Below are positions 58,819 to 64,000 of a DNA stretch of 64,000 bases, piece after piece. Every line of letters starts with the position of its first letter. Positions within the stretch are counted from its first letter, which is position 1. Source of the stretch: Manganitrophus sp963718695 (GTDB lineage Bacteria; Nitrospirota; Nitrospiria; SBBL01; Manganitrophaceae); assembly GCA_963718695.1 (NCBI GenBank), contig OY970371.1, forward strand, positions 3,844,001 through 3,908,000, in the 5' to 3' direction. The notes under the pieces are model-generated. The model was not told where the DNA came from, made no database searches, and saw nothing but the letters and a program-made list of their open reading frames with translations. The position numbers and the translations under genes were made by a program.

Positions 58819-60977
58819 TTCGGTGCCCCCTGCTCCTTGCAACGGTAGGTCGCCACCGCCGGGAGGGTGCCGGCAACAAGAACGGCGACGATCGCCGCCA
58901 CCGGCCACCAGACCGGTCTGTTCCAGGCCCGGCGCTGTTGGGCGCGGAGATCGGGATCGAGCTTCCCATATTTTAAGGTATTGTTGGCCATTAGATTCGG
59001 CTTGATGTTGTGGCGCCAGGCATGATGGAGGCCGAACTGTTTCGGGTGGAAGCCGGAGGCCCAGGGGGCGTCGCGCCGGACGATCTCCAGCATCCGGTCG
59101 ATGATCGCCTGCCGCTCCGGCGTGTTTTCCATATTCTTCATCTTCTCGAAGAGGCGGTCGAACGCCGGGCTGGCATAATTGGTCGCGTTTTCCCCGTTTT
59201 TCCCCGCCTTGGCGTTCGGGCCGTAGAGGAGGAAGAAGAAGTTCTCCGGATCGGGATAATCGGCGTTCCATCCCCACTGGAACATCTGCGCCGTCCCCTT
59301 GAGCATCTTGTCCTGAAAGCGGTTGTAATCGGTCGCCCGGACGACCAGCTGAATGTTCAGCTTCTCGAACTGCTTCCGCATCCAGTCGAGGCTCGATTTC
59401 GCCTCCGGCCCGGTGCCGGTGGTGTCGAAGTTGAGAACAAGCGGCTGTCCGGTTTTGGCGTGGCGGCCGCCGGGGTAGCCGGCCTCGGCCAGAAGCTGCC
59501 GCGCGGCGTCGATCGGTTTTCGCTGCGGCCGGCCGTTCACCCAATCATAAACATAGCGATTGATGCCGGCCTCTCCCTCCGTGTAGCCGAAGATCCCCGG
59601 CGGGAGGGGGCTCTGCATCGCGATTCCCCGTCCGTTCCGAAAGATGGCGATCGACTCTTCTTGATCGACCGCGATCGCAATCGCTTGGCGGAGCTTGCGG
59701 GCCGATTCGGAATCGCCCCCCAGCACCGGGTCGAGCATATTGAAGCCGAGGTAGAAGGTGCTCGTCTCCACGCTCGTGATGAGCCGGATTCCTTTCTCTT
59801 GCATCTCTTCCGTGAGGTCGGCGTCGCCCTGGCCTCCGATCCGGACCGCCTGATCGAAGTTGTCGGAGGCGATGCCCGCGCTGTCGTAGTAGCCCTGAAG
59901 GAATTTGTTCCAGATGGGGATTCCTTCTTTCTCCAGGCTGAAGACGACCTTGTCGATGAAGGGGAGCGGCTGGCCGGCGTCGGCGAGCAGGCCGGATTGT
60001 TCGTCTTCCGGTTCTCCCTCGCTCGGATAGGCTTCGCCGTGGAAATTCGGATTCCGCTCCAGAACCATCTGGCGATTCGGGTTGTTGACCGTCAGCATGT
60101 AGGGCCCCGTCCCGATCGGGTACCAGTCGAGGGTGATGTTCTTTTGAATCAGCCCCGGCTGAGAGTAGAACCGGTCGGCCTCATGGGGGATCGGCGCAAA
60201 GAAGGGCATCGCCAGCCAGTAGAGGAACTGCGGGTACTTGCCGTTGATTTTGATCCGGTAGGTGTAGCGGTCGACCACTTCCACACCGGAGAGCGGATAC
60301 TCCCGCAGATCGAGGAAGGTGTTCGGTCCGGCCTTTTCCTGCGCCCCCCTGAGCGCTTCGCCGAGCTCCCGCAGGCCGACGATATAATCCGACATGAAGC
60401 CGAAGATCGGCGAGTGGATCTTCGGATGGGCCAGTCGCTTCATCTGATAGACATAATCTTCGGCCGTCAGCTCGCGGCTGCCGGTCTGCTTGAAGTCGCC
60501 GAGCGCGGTGATCTCCGAAAGCTCCGTCGGACCGAGGGTGTGATAGCGCGCGCGTCCCTCGGCATCCTGCGCGAAGGCCGGATGCGGCTGGTAGCGAATC
60601 CCCGGCTGAATCTTGATTTCATAGAGGCTGAACTTGACCTGGTCGGCCGGGTCGGTCTCCTTCAGCCGTTCCCCGTTGGCGTTCAGGTAGACCGGGCTCG
60701 GCATCTCGCGGGCCGCCAGGGGGATCAGCGTATAAGGGCGCTTCAGGTAATGGTATTGGAAGGGGGGCTCGTAGATCTGGGCGGTAAAGATGACCTCGTT
60801 GGAGGAATACGACTGTGCCGGATCAAGATGTTTCGGCCGCTCGCTGAAGGAGGAGTAGAGGATATTCCTCCCCTCTTCCTCTCGCGGATAGGGATTGTTC
60901 AGCGGCGGTCCGGCGCATCCGATGAGCGTGAGCAGGATCAGTGATGAGATGAGTTTTTTCACAAAAAGAAGGTTCAT
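58815..60977 (-). CDS. YejA-like ABC substrate-binding lipoprotein
   Basis: This is a 720-residue SBP family 5 protein, long for the group. A signal peptide ends in LIGCAGP. LYSSFSERPKHLDPAQSYSSNEVIFTAQIYEPPFQYHYL and IGTGPYMLTVNNPNRQMVLERNPNFHGEAYPS are standard, and a single membrane helix lies near the C-terminus (PVAAIVAVLVAGTLPAVATY), which is unusual for a binding protein. It leads the YejABEF-like operon. The substrate class is oligopeptide or peptide-like. Confidence 0.88.
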   Translation of the reverse strand: MNLLFVKKLISSLILLTLIGCAGPPLNNPYPREEEGRNILYSSFSERPKHLDPAQSYSSNEVIFTAQIYEPPFQYHYLKRPYTLIPLAAREMPSPVYLNANGERLKETDPADQVKFSLYEIKIQPGIRYQPHPAFAQDAEGRARYHTLGPTELSEITALGDFKQTGSRELTAEDYVYQMKRLAHPKIHSPIFGFMSDYIVGLRELGEALRGAQEKAGPNTFLDLREYPLSGVEVVDRYTYRIKINGKYPQFLYWLAMPFFAPIPHEADRFYSQPGLIQKNITLDWYPIGTGPYMLTVNNPNRQMVLERNPNFHGEAYPSEGEPEDEQSGLLADAGQPLPFIDKVVFSLEKEGIPIWNKFLQGYYDSAGIASDNFDQAVRIGGQGDADLTEEMQEKGIRLITSVETSTFYLGFNMLDPVLGGDSESARKLRQAIAIAVDQEESIAIFRNGRGIAMQSPLPPGIFGYTEGEAGINRYVYDWVNGRPQRKPIDAARQLLAEAGYPGGRHAKTGQPLVLNFDTTGTGPEAKSSLDWMRKQFEKLNIQLVVRATDYNRFQDKMLKGTAQMFQWGWNADYPDPENFFFLLYGPNAKAGKNGENATNYASPAFDRLFEKMKNMENTPERQAIIDRMLEIVRRDAPWASGFHPKQFGLHHAWRHNIKPNLMANNTLKYGKLDPDLRAQQRRAWNRPVWWPVAAIVAVLVAGTLPAVATYRCKEQGAPK

Positions 60978-61011
60978 GCCGTTAAGGCACGATCATACTG
61001 ATTTTCGTGGG

Positions 61012-61041
61012 AAAACTCAATGGGGCCGTTGCCGGCCCCAT
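61012..61041 (-). terminator. Terminator of the gap-pgk-tpi-secG operon
   Basis: On the minus strand ATGGGGCC pairs with GGCCCCAT (61020-61027 and 61034-61041) with a six-base loop, and TTTT follows at 61015-61012. It lies 16 bp after the secG stop and before the next gene, whose start is at 60977. Strength is moderate. Confidence 0.6.
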
Positions 61042-61057
61042 CATTCGTATCGGTTCG

Positions 61058-61429
61058 TTATTTCGCCGGGACGGCGGGCGCGGCCGGGGCCCCTTCCGAA
61101 GAAGGATTGGCCGGAAGGGTGTTCGGGCCGCCAGCAGCCGGGACGTCTTTGGGAATGATCTCGTCTTTCGTGTCGCTATCAACAATCGACGGCGCAATCG
61201 AGCGCTCCCGGCTTAAAACCGAGAGGCTCAACGAAGTGACCATGAAAAGGATGGCGGCCCCCACGGTCAGCTTGCTCAAGAAGGTGGCGGCGCCGCGGCT
61301 GCCGAAAATCGTTTGGCTCGATCCCCCGAAGGCGGCCCCCATCTCGGCCCCCTTGCCGGCCTGCAGTAAAACGACCCCCATGAGAATGAGACAGACGATA
61401 ATATGGATGATGGCAATCAATGTGTACAT
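61058..61429 (-). CDS. secG: Preprotein translocase subunit SecG
   Basis: This is a 123-residue protein with two membrane helices (LIAIIHIIVCLILMGVVLLQ and GAAILFMVTSLSLSVLS). The loop QAGKGAEMGAAFGGSSQTIFGSRGAATFLSK is the family signature. The Ala/Pro-rich tail is common. It aids SecYE-driven export. Downstream of tpiA on the same strand, as in many bacteria. Confidence 0.95.
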   Translation of the reverse strand: MYTLIAIIHIIVCLILMGVVLLQAGKGAEMGAAFGGSSQTIFGSRGAATFLSKLTVGAAILFMVTSLSLSVLSRERSIAPSIVDSDTKDEIIPKDVPAAGGPNTLPANPSSEGAPAAPAVPAK

Positions 61430-61502
61430 CGGTTCTCCTTTAATTTGAAACGCATATCATACTCATTCTGAGTGCGCATTTCAACTGGGATCTGCGGCAG
61501 AC

Positions 61503-62279
61503 TTATTTCTCTTTCGCTTTGACCCCACGCTCAATCATATTACAGAACGAATCGGCAAAAAGGCTGGCGCCCCCCGCCAACACGCCGTCGATGTCGGTCT
61601 CTTCCATAAAGGCGGCGATGTTCTTTTCTGTGGCGCTCCCGCCGTAGAGGATGCGCGGTGTGCCGGCCGCGTCTTCCGAGAGAGCACGGAAAAAATCCCG
61701 GATCTGGCGATGAACCGCCTCCGCCTCCGCCGGTTGCGGCGTCAGGCCGGTGCCGATCGCCCAAACCGGCTCATAGGCAATCATCCAGTCCGACGGGCCG
61801 GGCCGAAGATCGTCGAGCGCTTCTCTCAGCTGGCGCTTGATGACCTCCCATGTTTTCTCTTCTTCCCGCTCCTTGCGTGTTTCTCCGACGCAAAGAATGG
61901 GGATCAGTCCCGCCCGCAGCGCCGCCGCGACCTTTTTATGGATCAAGGCATTCGTTTCGCCGAAATAGGTCCGGCGCTCCGAGTGGCCGACGATCACGAA
62001 CCGGCAGCCGGCATCGCGAAGCATCAGCGGCGAAATCTCCCCCGTGTAGGCCCCGCGTTCCTCGAAGTGGACATTCTGGCCCGCCAATCCGATCTGCAGC
62101 GACCTTCCTTTTACGAAATCGGCCATCGGGGACAACAGGGTGAAGGGGGGGGCGACAATGGCCTCCCAGGGGCCTTCGGGCAGCTGCGGCCACCGCTTCT
62201 CCACGCTTTGAAGATACTCCCGCGCCTCACCGATGGTCTTGTTCATTTTCCAGTTGGCGACGAAGCAGGGGGTGCGCAT
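61503..62279 (-). CDS. tpiA: Triosephosphate isomerase
   Basis: This is a 258-residue protein starting MRTPCFVANWKMNKTIGEA. Catalytic residues are all present: Lys in NWKMNK, His in FVIVGHSERR and Glu in AYEPVWAIGTG. GSATEKNIAAFM and DGVLAGGASLF close the phosphate site. Earlier in-frame Met codons at 62297 and 62312 exist, but none has a ribosome site; the chosen one fits the family length. It interconverts DHAP and GAP. Confidence 0.94.
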   Translation of the reverse strand: MRTPCFVANWKMNKTIGEAREYLQSVEKRWPQLPEGPWEAIVAPPFTLLSPMADFVKGRSLQIGLAGQNVHFEERGAYTGEISPLMLRDAGCRFVIVGHSERRTYFGETNALIHKKVAAALRAGLIPILCVGETRKEREEEKTWEVIKRQLREALDDLRPGPSDWMIAYEPVWAIGTGLTPQPAEAEAVHRQIRDFFRALSEDAAGTPRILYGGSATEKNIAAFMEETDIDGVLAGGASLFADSFCNMIERGVKAKEK

Positions 62280-62300
62280 CGATGTTCGGAGATCCATTTT

Positions 62301-62382
62301 GTAGGGGCGCACCGGTGTGTGCGCCCGCCTTGTTTTTTATCTTGAATGTAGAGATCCGGGCCGACGCGTCGGTCTGCCCCTA
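62301..62382. repeat. Composite palindromic repeat, copy 2
   Basis: Two hairpins in a row: GGGGCGCAC with GTGTGCGCCC near 62304-62326, then a GCCGACGCGTCGGT-type palindrome near 62360-62373. The ends GTAGGGGC and GCCCCTAC also pair. The order and the sequence between hairpins match the unit at 2033-2116. It lies between tpiA and pgk. Confidence 0.75.
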
Positions 62383-62387
62383 CAACA

Positions 62388-63587
62388 TCATGATTCTTTT
62401 TCCGGGAGGACAGAAAGCCCGGGAAGCTCTTTTCCTTCCAGAAGCTGCAGGGCCGCGCCGCCGCCGGTGGAGATAAACGAGATGTTCTCCGACTCGCCCG
62501 CCCGGTGCACCGCCAGAGCGGTCTCTCCGCCGCCGACGATGGTCAAGGCATAGGAGTTGGCGACCGCATGGGCGACGGCGAAGGTTCCGCGCGAGTAGGC
62601 GTCCATCTCAAAGACCCCCATCGGGCCGTTCCAGAGGATCGTCTTGGCGTTTGTCAGCACTTCGGTGAAGAGATGAACCGACGCGGGGCCGATATCGAGC
62701 CCGGTCCATCCCTTTGGAATCTCCTGGACGGGGACCCGTTTTGTTTCGGCCCCCGGGTCCATGCTGGTGGCGACGACGCAATCGACCGGGAGGTAGAATT
62801 TGATCCCCCGCTCGACCGCATGCTCCATGATCTCCCTGGCGAACGAGAGCATCGAATCTTCGACCAGCGAATTGCCGACGTCATTTCCAAGCGCCTTCAG
62901 AAAAGTATAGGCCATGCCGCCGCCGATGATCACCTTGTCGACCTTTTTCCCGAGGTTCTCGATTACGCCGATTTTCCCGGAGACCTTCGCGCCGCCGAGG
63001 ATTGCCACGAAGGGCCGGGCGGGGTTGGCCACCGCCCCCTCCAGGTAAGAAATCTCCTTTTTCATCAAGAACCCGCCGGCTTTGGTCTTGACGAATTGGG
63101 TGATGCCGGTGGTCGAGGCATGGCTGCGATGGACGGCTCCGAAGGCATCGTTGATGTAGACATCGATCCCGAGATCGGCCAACGCCTTGGCAAAGGCCTC
63201 GTCATTCTTTTTTTCACCCGGATGGAAGCGGAGATTCTCCAGGAGAAGAACGTCGCCCGGTTTGAGTCGGGCCACCATCTTCTGGACCTGCGGCCCGATG
63301 CAGTCGGGGGCGAAGAGAACTTCCTTTCCGAGAAGCCGCTGGAGCCGTTTTGCGACCGGGGCGAGCGAATAGCGCGGATCGACCCCCTTCGGCCGATCCA
63401 GATGGGACGCGAGGATGAGAATGGCCCCCTCGTCGATGCCGTAGTTGATCGTCGGAAGGGTCGAGCGGATTCGGGTATCGTCGGTGATATGAAGGTCGCT
63501 GTCCAAGGGAACATTAAAATCGGCGCGGATGAAAACCCGCTTTCCTTTGATCGGGACATCTTCAATCGTCAGTTTGTTCATGTGCAT
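62388..63587 (-). CDS. pgk: Phosphoglycerate kinase
   Basis: This is a 399-residue protein. RVFIRADFNVPLDSD near the start, SHLDRPKGVD, ENLRFHPGE, FVAILGGAKVSGKIGVIENLGKKVDKVI and WNGPMGVFEM with the final STGGGAAL are family hallmarks. It makes ATP and 3-phosphoglycerate from 1,3-bisphosphoglycerate. It lies between gap and tpiA, so the three form a glycolytic operon. Confidence 0.96.
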   Translation of the reverse strand: MHMNKLTIEDVPIKGKRVFIRADFNVPLDSDLHITDDTRIRSTLPTINYGIDEGAILILASHLDRPKGVDPRYSLAPVAKRLQRLLGKEVLFAPDCIGPQVQKMVARLKPGDVLLLENLRFHPGEKKNDEAFAKALADLGIDVYINDAFGAVHRSHASTTGITQFVKTKAGGFLMKKEISYLEGAVANPARPFVAILGGAKVSGKIGVIENLGKKVDKVIIGGGMAYTFLKALGNDVGNSLVEDSMLSFAREIMEHAVERGIKFYLPVDCVVATSMDPGAETKRVPVQEIPKGWTGLDIGPASVHLFTEVLTNAKTILWNGPMGVFEMDAYSRGTFAVAHAVANSYALTIVGGGETALAVHRAGESENISFISTGGGAALQLLEGKELPGLSVLPEKES

Positions 63588-63629
63588 GGGTATGATCCTT
63601 CATTTGTGCGTAGGGGGACCGTATGTGGG

Positions 63630-63657
63630 GTCGGGGCGTATTGCAATACGCCCCGAC
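63630..63657. repeat. 28-bp palindromic repeat, copy B
   Basis: This is a perfect palindrome, GTCGGGGCGTATTG followed by its reverse complement. It differs from copy A at 49806 by A to C in one arm and T to G in the other, so pairing is kept. It sits between the pgk start and the gap stop. Confidence 0.85.
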
Positions 63658-63661
63658 CGAT

Positions 63662-64000
63662 TTATTTATGTCCTGCGATGTAGAGAATCAAATCTCGAAC
63701 GCGGCAAGAGTAGCCCCATTCATTGTCGTACCAGGCGATGACCTTTACCATCCGATTTCCGATCACCTTGATCAGGGTCCCATCGACGATCGAAGAGTGG
63801 GCGTTGCCGTTAAAATCAGTCGAGACCAACGGCGCTTCGGTGTAATGCAGAATTCCCTTCATCTCTTTCTCGGCGGCGTTGGAGAGGGCCGTGCGGACCG
63901 AGGCCTCCGTGACATCCGACTCCAGCTCCGTGACCAGATCGACCACCGAGACATTCGGGGTCGGCACCCGGATCGCCATGCCGTCCAACTTTCCGGCCAG
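63662..64000 (-). CDS. gap: Glyceraldehyde-3-phosphate dehydrogenase, C-terminal part (runs off right edge)
   Basis: The visible 112 residues include LAGKLDGMAIRVPTPNVSVVDL, HYTEAPLVSTDFNGNAHSSIVD and WYDNEWGYSCRVRDL, all from the catalytic domain of type I GAPDH. The NAD domain and the active-site Cys lie outside the window. The frame is open to the edge. It heads the gap-pgk-tpi operon. Confidence 0.95.
   Translation of the reverse strand: MAGKLDGMAIRVPTPNVSVVDLVTELESDVTEASVRTALSNAAEKEMKGILHYTEAPLVSTDFNGNAHSSIVDGTLIKVIGNRMVKVIAWYDNEWGYSCRVRDLILYIAGHK

Noticed and set aside
59010..60944. Long plus-strand open frame (644 codons)
   Set aside because: Shadow of the Yej-like binding-protein gene, where GC-rich codon bias keeps the opposite strand open.

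Overview
The window looks like chromosomal DNA of a Gram-negative bacterium with moderately high GC content. It carries lipoproteins, a beta-barrel protein with a terminal Phe, two PEP-CTERM-tailed exported proteins, SecG and dipeptide-type ABC systems. The gene mix (bacterial topoisomerase VI, PEP-CTERM proteins, a TtuA/TtuB-type tRNA thiolation pair) would fit Nitrospirota or a similar deep branch. That placement is inference: no rRNA or tRNA gene was seen to confirm it.

Layout. 0-9.7 kb holds metabolic and housekeeping genes: the 3' end of glgC, a secreted cyclophilin, a HAD phosphatase, an M48 protease, a GIY-YIG protein, an SDR, acetyltransferases, msrB and a lipoprotein glycosidase. 10-17.9 kb has an AI-2E-type permease, a PEP-CTERM metalloprotease with an altered zinc motif, a small wHTH plus two DUF5985-like membrane proteins, pirin, two OsmC proteins and a TPR protein. 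Relics of an SDR gene and of a PAS histidine kinase lie between them. 17.9-19.85 kb is a compact tRNA T-loop cluster (TtuB-like sulfur carrier, TtuA-like thiolase, TrmI m1A58 methylase). 19.9-21.2 kb is an outer-membrane barrel gene split by an IS1595/ISXO2-type insertion sequence. 21.5-31.7 kb holds an ion transporter, several exported or membrane proteins of unknown role, a PsiE-like protein, a large patatin with TIG/Ig-like modules, and a Fic protein behind an operator-like promoter.

31.9-40.9 kb holds a PAP2-diacylglycerol-kinase fusion coupled to a metallophosphoesterase, a MITE-like element with target duplication, a DUF5674 two-gene pair, both subunits of DNA topoisomerase VI, a ~540-bp inverted-repeat element, and gluconokinase. 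40.9-44.3 kb is accessory: a DUF4157 (eCIS-core) protein and an AT-richer restriction-modification island whose nuclease resembles SmaI, led by a ribbon-helix-helix-like protein apparently expressed from a leaderless mRNA. 44.6-47.7 kb is a polyamine operon (speD, speE, Orn/Lys/Arg-type decarboxylase) with a clear promoter and a possible leader peptide. 47.9-61 kb holds two peptide-type ABC loci (DppBC with a nearby binding protein, and a complete Yej-like system with fused ATPases), a ferritin-like/YHS pair and a second PEP-CTERM protein. 61-64 kb is a glycolytic operon (gap, pgk, tpi, secG).

Several families of short palindromic repeats occur between genes. Two 28-bp copies differ by compensatory changes in the stem, and a composite ~85-bp unit occurs at both ends of the window. 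No CRISPR array, prophage, rRNA or tRNA gene was seen.
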